Shown here: piece after piece, positions 23,483 to 35,389 of the stretch
Position numbering within the stretch: the stretch's first letter is position 1
How the letters are laid out: each line of letters opens with the position of its first letter
From: Melieria omissa
Taxonomy: Eukaryota > Arthropoda > Insecta > Diptera > Ulidiidae
DNA: 64,000 nucleotides
NCBI GenBank assembly: GCA_963971225.1
Contig: OZ020267.1
Span: 150,191,927-150,255,926 of the forward strand
Direction of reading: 5' to 3'
Made by a program: the position numbers and the translations under genes
Notes under the pieces: generated by a model
Seen by the model: the letters and a program-made list of their open reading frames with translations, nothing else
Told to the model about the DNA's origin: nothing
Databases searched by the model: none

Positions 23483-24720
23483 CTATTAGGTATCTTGAAT
23501 AGAAAAATTTTTCTGGATAACTTTAACAACCCCTTTTTTCTAAAGGTAGCCGGATACCTTCATACAAAATATTGTGAAACAATATTGTGTCAGTGGAAAA
23601 ATAATCGTTTAAATCTAAATCAAAGCAAGCATATTCAAACAAAGTGAATAGTGGACTAAATTTTAGATCAGAAGTTTTAACAAAACGAACGGCCGCGGTA
23701 GGGAAGCAGAAATAAGGAAAACATGAATACAAAAAGAGAAGAAAAAAAATGGGATTAGTGATGGAATCGGCAGATCACTGGAGACAGCATTTAGTTGAAC
23801 AACTCCTTACAGCATTGTAGAAGCTTTGCGAAAGTGGTTTGAATATTTACTAAACTCAACCAATGCTGATGGATTCATCTATCTCTTAGTAAGTGGGACT
23901 GCAAGCAGTTGGTTGGACTAATGAATTTGAAGGGAATTTTCTATTGTAATTTTCTATAAGCCTGATCTCTTAGAGAACAGTGAGCTGTGCCCAGTCTGTA
24001 AGCAGCACAATAAGACCGTGGAGTACTTCTTTGTGTTTGTCCCCGCGTACAATCGAGTAATGTTTGGCACTGATGTGCTTAGAAGAGACTGATACCACTC
24101 AGATATCCACAGAAGCCTCACAGATTTAAAACACACAGATTTTTCTGCAAGTCGTTTAAACGTAAAGCACAGTAAAAGAGAACCACAAGTCGCAATACAA
24201 TGGAATAGTCTCCATCTGAGTGCTGCTCTCACAAGATTTTTGTGACAGAAAGTTTCTATTCTAAACAAAGTTTTGAACATATGAAACAGCAAAACCGTTC
24301 ATCACTTTCTTTGTGTCTGTATGGAATGGAACATGCTAGATTAATCAATATATGAAAATTTCGAGGAGATAGCAATGTGCACCCTATATCAGCTTCTCGA
24401 ACTGAATATAGAGGTCCATATACACCATTGCACCTACTCCGAATATTGGTGACCAAGCGACGCTAATGGGATGTTGAAGCATTGTCACTGAAACTAACGA
24501 AGCAACTTTGGTATATCAGCAATTTTAATTGTATGGGCGCTCTCTCCACCTCTGGGCTAACATGTTTCATATAAACCAGTAAAAGTACATAACTTGAAAA
24601 TGGTTTCATATGGCGTTTTTATGTCCTTAAATCCTATTAGAAAGGTTTCAGATTTATGTTACATGCATATAGACATGATTTAGTTCAAGATTTTTCGATT
24701 TCGATACTCCGCAATCACTC
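23483..24720. other. Non-coding DNA with a decayed LINE remnant
   Basis: Apart from the LINE C-terminal relic near 23976-24062, no frame has recognisable homology. Confidence 0.5.
23976..24062 (+). pseudogene. Relic of a LINE ORF2 C-terminal zinc knuckle
   Basis: The plus strand reads ELCPVCKQHNKTVEYFF followed by VFVPAYNRVM. This matches the shape of the C-x2-C...T-V-E-H...C-P-x-F-N motif at the end of R1-type LINE ORF2, with the His and third Cys replaced. It is flanked by stops and is clearly dead. The short match limits confidence. Confidence 0.45.
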
Positions 24721-25740
24721 CATTTATGTGGTTTGATGAAAAAGTGCATGAGCCAAAAAATTTTGGGGCTAGAGTGGCGTCAAATGGCATCGCCCTTAGG
24801 TGAAAGTTCACAAAAAAGCTGAGAAATTCGAAAAATTGCTCCACAGCTGGTCAGAAGTTGCTCTTAGAGGGTTAAAACCTATGACTGACCCCCGCTAGTT
24901 TTCTTTATTGAACATTTCTTTCAAACATATTTAGACCCTATCTTCAACCCTTAATGGGGCTTCCATACAATATAGTCGTTTTTACAAAATAGGCTCCCAC
25001 TGCTCCCAGGTTGCCCACAGATGTATCAAATGTATGACGGGCACCCATTTATTTTCTCTTCCGAATGTTTCTTCCAAACATATCTAGCCGCTATCGCCAA
25101 GTCTTAAGGGGGCTTCCATACAAAGTTGACCATTTTCTATGGAATTGGCTCCGCAGTTGCAAATGTATTAGTTAAGTAAGCGAGAAAACATCGTATCTCA
25201 GAAACTTCTGAACCGATTTAAAAGATTTATTCAGCGATCGTCGACATTCTTGAGTGCAAAAAATACAAAATTAATTAAGGTTCACAAATTTACCACCAGA
25301 GGGCGTCTCCCATACGATCGGTTTTGTGACGTTGTCAACTTTTGAATTTCTTCGAAGCAAAAATCAAAATGTGTCGTCGAAATCCCCCATATGTCGGAAA
25401 CTACTGAACCGATTTGAATGATTTATTCAGCGGTCGAAAACAGTTTTTAGTAGAAAAAAACCAAATTAATTAAGCTTCAGAAATTCACCACCAGAGCTTC
25501 CCTCAAACAAATGAAGTTGTAAGGTTGACAACTTTTGAAATTCTTCGAAGCAAAAATCAAAATGTGTCGTCGAAATCCCCCCTTATGTCGGAAGCTACTG
25601 AACCGATTTGAATGATTTTTTACCGATCGACAAAAGTTTTCCAGATGGCATCTCCCATATAATCGGAACTGTGAGGTTGTATACTTTTGGGTTTCTATGA
25701 AGCAATCATCAAAATGTATTGTCGAAAACCTTATAATTTA
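24721..25740 (+). repeat. Dispersed composite repeat, copy 3 (head plus about 195-bp tandem core)
   Basis: Same orientation and order as the 7.4-kb copy. The head begins near 24755 (GGGGCTAGAGTGGCGTCAAA). At least two core units have the CCACCAGAG landmark near 25298 and 25492, and a third truncated unit ends near 25720. The shared head shows that copies 1 and 3 are the same interspersed element and not independent satellites. Confidence 0.75.
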
Positions 25741-27091
25741 TATAATAATAACTTTTTTACTTATATAATTAAATAAAAATTGATTAAAATAAATAATTAA
25801 AATAAAATATAAAAAATTTTCGTCCACATCCAAACAAATCAAAATGACATAACTACGCACCATGCGTCACAAGGACTCACATTTTTAAATGAAAAAGTAA
25901 CACAACATTTATTTAATAATTCAATAATTTCACCTTCTGTTATAAAAATAATATATAAATCTTCAATTTTTTTATTGATAAACAAAACAAATATTTTCAC
26001 CATAGGTAGAGGAAAAATTTTGTAGTGAATGCCTGGGAATCGAAGGTAGGATTGAGGGTTAAATTTGATTTGATTGAGATCAGTTTTATTCTTGAAACAT
26101 TATGGGCAATTTTTTTTATGTTACACTCTTTACTTAAAGTATCAAACATCAAACTCTTTTCAATCAACTACATTTAAAAACTATTTTCAAAACATGAAAA
26201 CGTTGTTTTTCCCCACAAACCTGGTCACCCATTGTGACAGCAATCAAATAAGAATTCAATTAATTTGAACAAATAACGGTTACAAGAATTTTGGCGCACA
26301 GAAAAGCGCCAATAAAATCAGATTGAGTAAACAAGTTAAGAGCGAAGCAGTAGTGGCGCATTGAAATTCGCGCAGCGCCAAGAAGTTCCACAATAAAAAC
26401 GCAGTAGTAACAAAAACTGCCGAACCAACGACGACGCAGCGTCGGCCAAGCGTGAAGTGGGACGCATGTTTGTTGTTGTCGGCTGTGCTGTGAAGGCGTC
26501 AGCAAATAGCAAATGTTGGCTATAAAAAAACGACAAATCCTTTTTATGCTACTTTATGTGTAAATATAGTCACAAGGACACACATACATACATATACAGA
26601 ATATGTTATATATAGATTTATAGAGAGAGAGAGAGAGGGAGAGATGGATATCATTGTATATAAAAATGTCAATAAAAGTTGCAAATCTTTCCCCAAATAA
26701 ACACACAACAAAAACATAAAAATATAGAGAGCTGGTTTAGCGAACGAGGCCACTTTAAAATGCGCCCAAACCCTTTCAGCTCTGAGCAAATTTATAGATA
26801 TGACTTACGTTGACGCGCCTTGGCGCCTTGTTCCTCGGTTCGTGCAGATGCGCTCGAGGCGTCAATTTTCGCGAATTGGATTTATGTAACTGACTGCCGG
26901 CAATCGGTCTCCTGCCGCCCGCTGCTGCAATCTCGGCCGCCATTTGGGTCCATCACAGCGACTGTTCGAGTGGCAGCGACGCGCGCGCTGATTAAAATGC
27001 CAACTGAAGCGACGCGCAGGACGCACGTAAATTTTTACCATCGATTGAGCATCGTGCAAGTGAAAGCAGCGCGAAAGCGAAATCGAAAACT

Positions 27092-27122
<31 letters not shown>

Positions 27123-28447
27123 CGCGAGAAATTGCGCGCATCTTACGACAAATAGGGCAAGTGGCCATTTCGATGCTGTTAAAAATTGAAATTGAAATTC
27201 AATGTTGGAGCGAAGTAGTTGAGGATTGCTGCAGGCGTGCGTAAAGGATAACGCACAGCATCTTCTTCTTCTTCAGCTGCTTTTGATATGAAGTGGCAGC
27301 AATGTGGTCGCCGTTAACTGGCAATTTTGTGCTTTCTGTCTGTTCTACTGTCAGTTTGTTCATCTTTCTATCTGTCTGTCTGTCGCCTGAGTGACAACTA
27401 TGGCACACCACACATTTTTCTTGGCCATTACTTCATTCGCGCATCTCGCTACTCCTTTCCGGCTGCCAGTAAATGTTAATAGCTGCCGCATAAAATTTTA
27501 ATAAACCCGCTAAAAGTCGCTCGCTTGCTTCTCTCCACGCGTACGTGTGCATCCTTATCTCTGTTTGTGTGCGTGTGTGTATGTATAATTTAATAAAATC
27601 TGCCAGTCATACCTTCTCGAGTGCCTTTAATGTCGATGCTCGTTAAAACGTAATTTTCAGCGCTCGCCCGCTGGCTTTTGTAGTCGTTATTGTAGTTCTT
27701 CTGCTTGTTGTGTTCATTAAGTTTGCACACTGGAAATCATAAAAATTAATTTTTATATTTTTCACATACCCTCGCCTCGGTCATTGGTTATTATGACTGG
27801 GCCGACCTTACGGCGCTTTTAAGTATGTTTAAGTGTTTAAATGTGTGTGTGTGTGTGTGTGAGTGCCGGCGCATAAAATTAAATCACCTTATCTGCTTCG
27901 CTGTTATTGTGTGCGCTCCTTCCTCGTTCCCATCCGTTGCGCGTTTCCGCATGTTGCCGCCCGCACTTCCCTTCTGTCTGCATCCGTTTGTGCCGTTGTG
28001 TGGCTGTGTAAACACATGTTTTTCCCCTTCCACCACGCCCTCTCGTCATGTTCTTTGTTGTGTTTACTCGTGTACTGTAATTACTGCAACTACGATTCGA
28101 CCGCTGACCGCTGGCAAACTGAATTTTTGTTAGCGTAAATTTTGCGGTCGAGTTAAACAGTTGGATGATTTTTGTGTACGCCTTGTTGGACTTTAATTGA
28201 AATCATTTTGCATAGTTGATCGAACGAATATCGTAGACGACAAAGTTAGAGTTTAGATGGAATGCGATTATTTATTGAGCGAATTTGTCTAGTTTGACCA
28301 AAGGACCTAAATTTTATAGTTTAAATTCATAAATTTTGATTGCAAAGTTTAAGTTCAGTTTAGCTTTGGAAATAAAATTGATTCTCTCGTCTTTTGTCAA
28401 ATTGTTAAATAAGTTTTTATAATTTAAGTAAATCTTTTCAATAATTT
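25741..28447. other. Non-coding DNA, no gene recognised
   Basis: Includes a (TG)n run at about 27097-27122 and GC-richer sequence at 26800-27060 with no convincing frame. Nothing further recognised. Confidence 0.5.
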
Positions 28448-28690
28448 TTAACACTAGAAAAACCATTGCGGTCATTTTGACGGCTTTTAATTTCTTAAAA
28501 ATCTGTATTTTCTTAAGTATTTCTATCAACCTTTGCTTTGGTGACTTTTATTTTTGTATCGTAAAATATCTTATATTTTTTTTAAATTTATTTTGTGAAA
28601 AATTTGCCAAATCCCATGTGTACTTTTCGAGATATCAGCGGATATGTTGTCTTTGTAGGTATGGACAACTTGCGGTCTTTCTGGTGTTAA
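28448..28690. mobile_element. piggyBac-like MITE at TTAA, about 235 bp
   Basis: TTAA at 28448-28451 and 28687-28690 flank an insert whose ends are inverted copies of CACYAGAAARACC: CACTAGAAAAACC on the left and, reverse-complemented, CACCAGAAAGACC on the right. TTAA target duplication with such ends is the piggyBac pattern. No transposase is present, so it is non-autonomous. A longer, diverged relative is at 47828-48150 and shares TTTGCTTTGGTGACTTT and TGTGTACTTTTCGAGATATC. Confidence 0.7.
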
Positions 28691-29248
28691 TGTTTTACAA
28701 TCCCGACCTTTGAAATATAATTCAAATTAATTCCTGGCAGTAGTCGCGTTAGGGAAAAAATGTATTAGAACAAATTTTCAAAGTCCCATTTTAATGATCA
28801 CTTTATACTCTTAGTCCCATAATCCTTCATCTTAGTTTCATCATTTTAGGTTTCTTAATTCCTAACGAAATCAAGTTCCGTTTTAAATTTCACATTTGTT
28901 CTCCCATTCTGTTCAGTTTCTATTATTACATGTACCTTTTTCTGGAATTTTGTGGCTATAGTTATTCACAACTTTTGCTATTTGTTTTGTTCTCTTACCA
29001 TTCAGTTCGATATTTGAAAGTTTACATAATTGTTTTGCTTTGCAGCCCACTTCGTCCACTTTAATTTCTATTTTTTCGTTCATATGTAATTTCTATGTTT
29101 ATTTCTATTTTTTCTGAAATCAAAGCTCTTTCTTTTCCTGCTTTATCGCTTTCTTGTCCATGCAACTACACCATAAAACTACAGTTTTCATCTGCTCTAT
29201 CCTTTTTGCTGACTAGCCGATTCTACCTTATCCACAGCTCCTTCAGAT
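28691..29248. other. Non-coding, pyrimidine-rich on the plus strand
   Basis: Leads into copy A of the large duplication. No gene seen. Confidence 0.55.
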
Positions 29249-30046
29249 GACTTGTCTTTCTTTATCTACCACCAGGTTCTAATCTTCTTTGTCTTTCTCT
29301 GACGACAGTTTTTTTGTCTCTCTACAATGATCCCAAGCTTCTGTTGTTCTATGTTTCTCTCTCTTTGTTTATGTGACTACTGATTTACTTATCAGACTAC
29401 CAGTTTTTAATGTTCTATGCCTCCTTCTCTTTGTCTGTCTGTCTACATCTTCTTTTAAGCTTTTTGTCTTGCTTCAACAACAAACGGTTTCTTATCTCCT
29501 ATGTCTCCTCCCCTTTGACTATCTGCCTACAGCTTCTTTTTGGGCTTGTTTGTCTCTCTTCATCGACCACCAACTTCTAATGTTCTATGTCTCTGTACTT
29601 TTGACTATCTGACTAATTTATCTTTTGAACTTTGATACTTTGATTATTACGGATCTTTTCGATGATTCTCGTTATGCTCTCTTTTCTCTTCGGGCTAACC
29701 AAATAGATTTTTTTTCTTATTAGTCTCTCTCTCATTTTTTGACTATCCAAGCCCTGTTTCTGTGGACTCTCTGGCTATAACTTCATATACCCATTTGGTG
29801 CATTCTTTCTCCTTTTGATTAACGCTTCTGTTTATGATTTTCTTTGACTATCCACCTTCTTTTGTCATTTCTCGCATTTCTTCCTTTAATTACGTGGATC
29901 ATATTCTTATATAACCTTCTCTCTCTGTTTTATGCAACAGTTTTATTTGCTCATTTAGCTCGTGCATTATTTTTTTCTTTCTTTTCCTTAATGCCTGCTT
30001 TTTTCACATCTTTGTGTTTCTCACTTCCTTATCCTTCTTTTTCTTT

Positions 30047-30560
30047 TTCTACTTCTACTTCACCTTCTACTTCTACTTCTACTTCTACTTCTACTTCTAC
30101 TTCTACTTCTACTTCTACTTCTACTTCTACTTCTACTTCTACTTCTACTTCTACTTCTACTTCTACTTCTACTTCTACTTCTACTTCTACTTCTACTTCT
30201 ACTTCTACTTCTACTTCTACTTCTACTTCTACTTCTACTTCTACTTCTACTTCTACTTCTACTTCTACTTCTACTTCTACTTCTACTTCTACTTCTACTT
30301 CTACTTCTACTTCTACTTCTACTTCTACTTCTACTTCTACTTCTACTTCTACTTCTACTTCTACTTCTACTTCTACTTCTACTTCTACTTCTACTTCTAC
30401 TTCTACTTCTACTTCTACTTCTACTTCTACTTCTACTTCTACTTCTACTTCTACTTCTACTTCTACTTCTACTTCTACTTCTACTTCTACTTCTACTTCT
30501 ACTTCTACTTCTACTTCACCTTCTACTTCTACTTCTACTTCTACTTCTACTTCTACTTCT
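30047..30560. repeat. (TTCTAC)n microsatellite, over 450 bp essentially perfect
   Basis: About 75 uninterrupted hexamers run from 30064 to 30515, bracketed on each side by one CACCTTCTAC variant. It encodes long Ser-Thr, Tyr-Phe and Glu-Val chance frames that are not genes. Copy B has no such tract here. From 30561 to about 30955 it grades into TTC and TCTCTTTTC repeats. Confidence 0.97.
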
Positions 30561-30955
30561 TCTTCTTCTTCTTCTACTTTTTCTTCTACTTCTTCTACTT
30601 CTTCTTCTTCTACTTCTTCCACTTTTTCTTCGTCTTCTACTTCTTCCACTTTTTCTTCTTCTTCTTCTTCTACTACTTCTTCTTCTTCTTCTTCTACTTT
30701 TTCTTCTTCTTCTTCTTCTTTTTTCTTTTCTCATTCTCACTTCCTTATCTTTCTTCTTCTTCTTCGTCTTCGTTTTCGTCTTCTTCTCTCTTCTCTCTTT
30801 TCTCTTCTCTCTTTTCTCTTCTCTCTTTTCTCATCTCTCTTTTTTCTTCTCTCATTTCTCATTTCTCTTCTCTTTTTCTCTTATCTCTTTTCTCATTTCT
30901 CTTCTTTCTTCTCTCTTCTTTCTTCTCTCTTCTCTCCTCTCTTTTCTCTCGTCCT
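30561..30955. repeat. Degenerate polypyrimidine repeat
   Basis: (TTC)n and (TCTCTTTTC)n-type pyrimidine sequence following the hexamer tract. The first part of the CTCTTCT heptamer that dominates copy B is already present here in short form. Confidence 0.85.
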
Positions 30956-33619
30956 CATATGTCTTCCACACTTCTCTCTGCTTCTAAGTTACAAAGTTTT
31001 GTCACTCCTTTGCTTCATTCTTTGTTTCAGTGTTGCCAAATACCTGAAATGACTTTCTCCTAAATCTTAAAAAAAAAGCTGAAATTTCCTTCCAAAAATG
31101 TAGAAAATCTCCGCATTTTTTTTTGTCTATATATGAACTAAGGAATTAAACTCTTTTCTAAAAAAAAACATATATATATATTTTTTGTTGCATATAGAAA
31201 CTGAGATCGGTATAAAACTCGCTTTTATAAAATTCCTTTATTTAATGCATAAACTAAACACTTTCAAGCATAAAACTTAATTATGTTAAATTGGACACTT
31301 GGGCTTTAAATATTTAAGGCTTCAGAGTCTTTATTGTTGGCGAATGCATCACCATCGAATTCTTCTCCTATACTTCCTCCTAAACGATTCGTCCTAAAAA
31401 TTCTCCGAAAGAGCCAAGAATCTTCTAAATCTATGGGGAAATCTCCTGATCTGACAACATTGCTTTCTTTGACTAATGCTTCTGCGTATTCCTCCCACTG
31501 CAGTTTTTTCTTTCTTTTTCTTCTTTTAAATACAGAGCCCAGTTTCTTTATCTTTCTCTCTGTGTAGCTTCCGGCAGCTTGTTTACAACTTATTCAATTT
31601 GTTTATGGCAGTCTTTGACTATAACTTTTAGTCTCTTGCTATGACTATCTGATTTTCTGCCCCTTGAAATGCTTTCTTCTTCTACTCGTTTTCTTATCGC
31701 TTTTTTGACTTTCTTCTTCTCAACTCTCTTACTATAAGATCTTTTCTCCAGAGAGTGACATACTCTTTCTCCGCCCAGTTTCAGCTTTTTGCAATCATTT
31801 CCTCTCTAAAGTTGGTAACTTGATGCCAGTTTCTGTAAACTCAGAATCTAATATTGGAATCGATTTCATGGCTCACAGAATTCAGTTCACTTTTTGACGA
31901 CTTAATTATCCTTCTTTCTTGCTATCTAAGTTTAACCAGATTAATCTTATTTGTTTCTGAAGCTCATAGTTTGCTATCTTTAGTTCTTACACACACACCC
32001 AAAGGCAGCTTTTGTTTTTTGTTTTTATAATAATAACAAATACATTTTAAAGTTTAAATAAATAAAAATTTTAAATAATAGAATCTGTTTAATTAATAAA
32101 TATTGCAACTGTGCTCTTAACTTAAATTCCATTCAATTTTTTTAAATCATTAAACTCCCATAAAAACTGAAGCTTTTATATGATTCCAACCATATTTTTA
32201 TTACGGTTGCACACATTTGCTTAAGCTTCTAATTATTTTTGCACTACGAGTACTCTTCATAGCTTTCATTTGCTACAGCAACTTTTTTCCTACATAAATA
32301 TATTTCTTTTTCTATAGTACCACAGCTTTCACAATTTCCAAAATAATCCCCACACAGTGCTTTTAAAGTTAAAAAATTCATGGCAATTCCTGGTTTTAAC
32401 GCGCACATTAACGCATTGAGATGTGTGTGTGTGTGCGTGTGCAGTGGTTAAAAATGCACTCGACCGCGTCATTTGGCTATTTGGCGTTTTGTTTTGATTG
32501 AAGTCTTCAGTTGGAAAATCACAGTTGCATATTTCAACTGCTTGCTGCCGGTCGGCGAGCCCCTCGAAACGCCTCGCATGGTTTGCGCAGTTTTTGTGTT
32601 TTCCGCATGATTTTACTTATGCAATGCGTTGAGCCATGTTCCGTCAACCGGTTTATTTGCTGCCCCAAAAAATATATACATACACTTGCATATATTTTCC
32701 GGCAGCTGTGCGTGGCGCCACGTCACAATTTGCTTCCTCGGTTGCAGTAAAAAACCGGAGCTTTTTAATTTTGCCACCTTTTAGCAGCCGCTGCCGAGTG
32801 CCGGACTCTTAAATGGAACAGCGTCGAGTGCTGGTTTTCAACACAACAACGGCGCACAAATTATTTTTTCCAACTTGCAATTGTTTTTGTTGGTGTTGTT
32901 GTTGTTTTTCGCAAACAGTAACCGGCCGCAGGCGAGCTGAGTAGTTTAAATCTGCAACTGCCCAGTTGTCGAGCACTTTCACACACACACATACACTACA
33001 CACATACACACACACTGACACAAATACAAGCAACAGTAGGCATGTTCTGCTCACATGACGCGGCACGTTGCAAGTTCGGTGCGCAGTGTTTGGGAAAAAA
33101 TACGAAAATGCCTTTTGCTGCATGTTTAAAATTGCTTTAAAATAAACAAAATCAACTCGGTTTGCATTTTTTATAGCAAACATGTTTGCTGCTGCCACTT
33201 TTTTCCTTCATTTTATTTACCAAAGTGGTTTTTCGCTTCAATTTCGTACCAAATAAAAATTGCATTGTTTGTGCAATTTGTTTTTTTGTGAATTATTAAA
33301 CGGTTCACTGCTGGCCGAGAGGCGTTTTATTATTTTTAATAAAAACACAATTCGGCTTAATTGCGCGAAAAAATACATTCAAATTAAATATAAACCGAAA
33401 ACAATAATGCCAGCAAATCAATTTAAAAGTATTTAGTGCGCTTAATTCAATTGACGAGTGCCTGGCGTGGCGGCGTGAACGGCCCAAACGGCGCAACGAT
33501 TAACTGCGATAAATGATCACGCAGTGTCCATTTAACGCTCACCGAATGTTATTTCCATGCCATGTTGATTTAAAGGCGTTGTTTTTATTAAATATTTAAA
33601 CGCTGAATGGGGTTTTAAT
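30956..33619. other. Non-coding part of copy A
   Basis: Matches 44590-46744 in copy B. Holds CA/TG runs near 32421-32440 and 32980-33020. No frame with homology; the match to B in both unique and simple sequence includes small indels, as expected for unconstrained DNA. Confidence 0.6.
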
Positions 33620-34570
33620 GCAGCTTAAAAAATTTAAGTAAAAAATTAATTGAAAAAAGGAAAAATAATGAAAAAGAATGAAAGTGGCAGCTTTGCAATT
33701 CTTTCAATTTCACACTTAAAGTTTGCCTACTGGTGATTTGTGTTTAGTACAAGCACAAGTTTTCATGGCATACTTTTCGGCTGGATAAGCTACAAACTAT
33801 CCATCATGCTTCTGTCATGAAAACCTTCGTTTTTATTGGGAAAAAAATCGGAAATTAAAATAAAAAATTAATTGAAAAAAAGGAAAAATAGTGAAATTGA
33901 CAGCTTTGCAATTATTTGTAATTCTTTTGTGAAGGAAGTTGAATTAAATAACATCCTAAAACTATGCTTTCATTTTCACACATAAAGTTTTTCACCAATA
34001 AGGTTTGTGTTTGGTGCAAGCATAAGTTTTTATGGCATACTTTTAGGCTGGATAAACTATAAGCAATCCATTAAGCTTCTGTCATGGACACCTTCGTCGT
34101 TATTGGGGGAAAAAATCGGAAATTAATATAAAAAATTAATTCAAAAAAAAGGAAAAGAACAAAGATGGCAGCTTTGCAATTTGTTATTGTTGTTGTTGTA
34201 TTTGTTCAATTGGAAATAACATCCTAAAACTATGCTTTCAATTTCACACTTAAAGTTTGTCACCAATAAGGTTTGTGTTTGGTGCAAGCATAAGTTTTGA
34301 TGGCATACTTTTAGGCTGTATAAGCTATAAGCTATCCATCATGCTTCTGTCATGGAAACCCTCAAAAAATCGTACAGTCGATTTTCACAATTTTTTCGTT
34401 GAACACATTTTTCATCAGCAAAATCGTTTGGATGAGAACAGGTGGCAATCACTTAGTGATAGGTTTAGACTATAAGGTGAATGCATACAAAGCTTGCGGA
34501 GCTTCTGACGCACCATTATTTATTGGTGTGACCTGGCGTTGTCCTTTGATGAAACATAATTTTTTTCACT
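33620..34570 (-). pseudogene. Mariner transposase 3' end, tandemly triplicated relic (copy A)
   Basis: Three units of about 265 bp (GTGTTTRGTRCAAGCA landmark near 33740, 34010 and 34276) each read on the minus strand as the last ~40 codons of a mariner transposase: a GFHDRS-type block, then MDSL, then IQPKSMP, with stops. Only the right-most unit extends further upstream (34360-34570), with DNARSH and RQKLRKL fragments of the catalytic region. The whole is full of stops. Copy B holds the same three units at about 46745-47720, so triplication predates the A/B split. The plus-strand frame over it is a shadow. Confidence 0.65.
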
Positions 34571-35384
34571 CACACACTCGCTCACTTCTGAGCAATTGCT
34601 TTCTTCTGACGGTTTAATTGATGACTGTACAAGTTCTGATGGAACACACATGATTCTCTGCCAATCCCAGAATAATTGCACTCCAAAACCTTCGTAAATG
34701 TCAAACCTTGGCTTTGTAGCCTCTTGTGTCAGCTTACAGCGACTCTATCATAACGCTTTTCAAAACTAAGATAGAAACTAAACAATCCAACGTTACTTTA
34801 GCATTAAAGCAAAGTTAGCTAGTGGCGCCAAACAATCCAAAAGCGGTTTCAACTTTAAGTAAATGGAAAAAAACTTTCTCTTTCTCTATCCCATCTTCTC
34901 TGTCAGCATTTTTCCTGAGCCTTAAGTGCAATGGACTATAAAGCCTGAGTGCTTGAGGTAATGACCTTCCTAAGGTTATTTCGTCGGCTCTCCTTCACAT
35001 TTATCCATCCAACTGTCAACAAAGCAATTCAAAGCTACTAAAATGGTCTCCATAAAAAGTCGTCTTATCTTAATCAATCATTTTATCGAGGACCAAAACA
35101 ATGTGCATACATTTATGAGGCTTGTTGGTTGTGTCAGTTGATGGAAAGAGTATCATGAAAAAATATCAAAAGAAAATAATTTCCATATTTAAGTGGCTTA
35201 TGTTGACCTATCACACAACAAAACTTGATACTCTACTGAAAATAAAACTATAGTAAAAGTGTTCTAAAGCTGCTTAGCAATTTTGGAAACCCATGACTTC
35301 ATTTACATACAAAAAATTTCGATTTTGTGGTTACTAAAATGGGTAAAAATTTGGTAAATAAATAAATTAGAATTTTTTTACATC

Positions 35385-35389
35385 GCTAG
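35385..35389. other. Empty target site for the BEL/Pao element
   Basis: GCTAG followed by AATTGCAGCTTCCGCC; copy B has ACTAG on both sides of the BEL element and the same flank. Confirms the exact insertion boundaries. Confidence 0.9.

Noticed and set aside
29844..31063. Long Ser-Thr, Tyr-Phe and Glu-Val frames of 206-402 aa
   Set aside because: All three reading frames and both strands are open because the DNA is a perfect hexamer repeat; copy B lacks the tract.
34257..34475. Plus-strand frame (FVFGASISFDG type) repeated in copy B
   Set aside because: Lies antisense to the mariner transposase relic; the minus strand explains the sequence.
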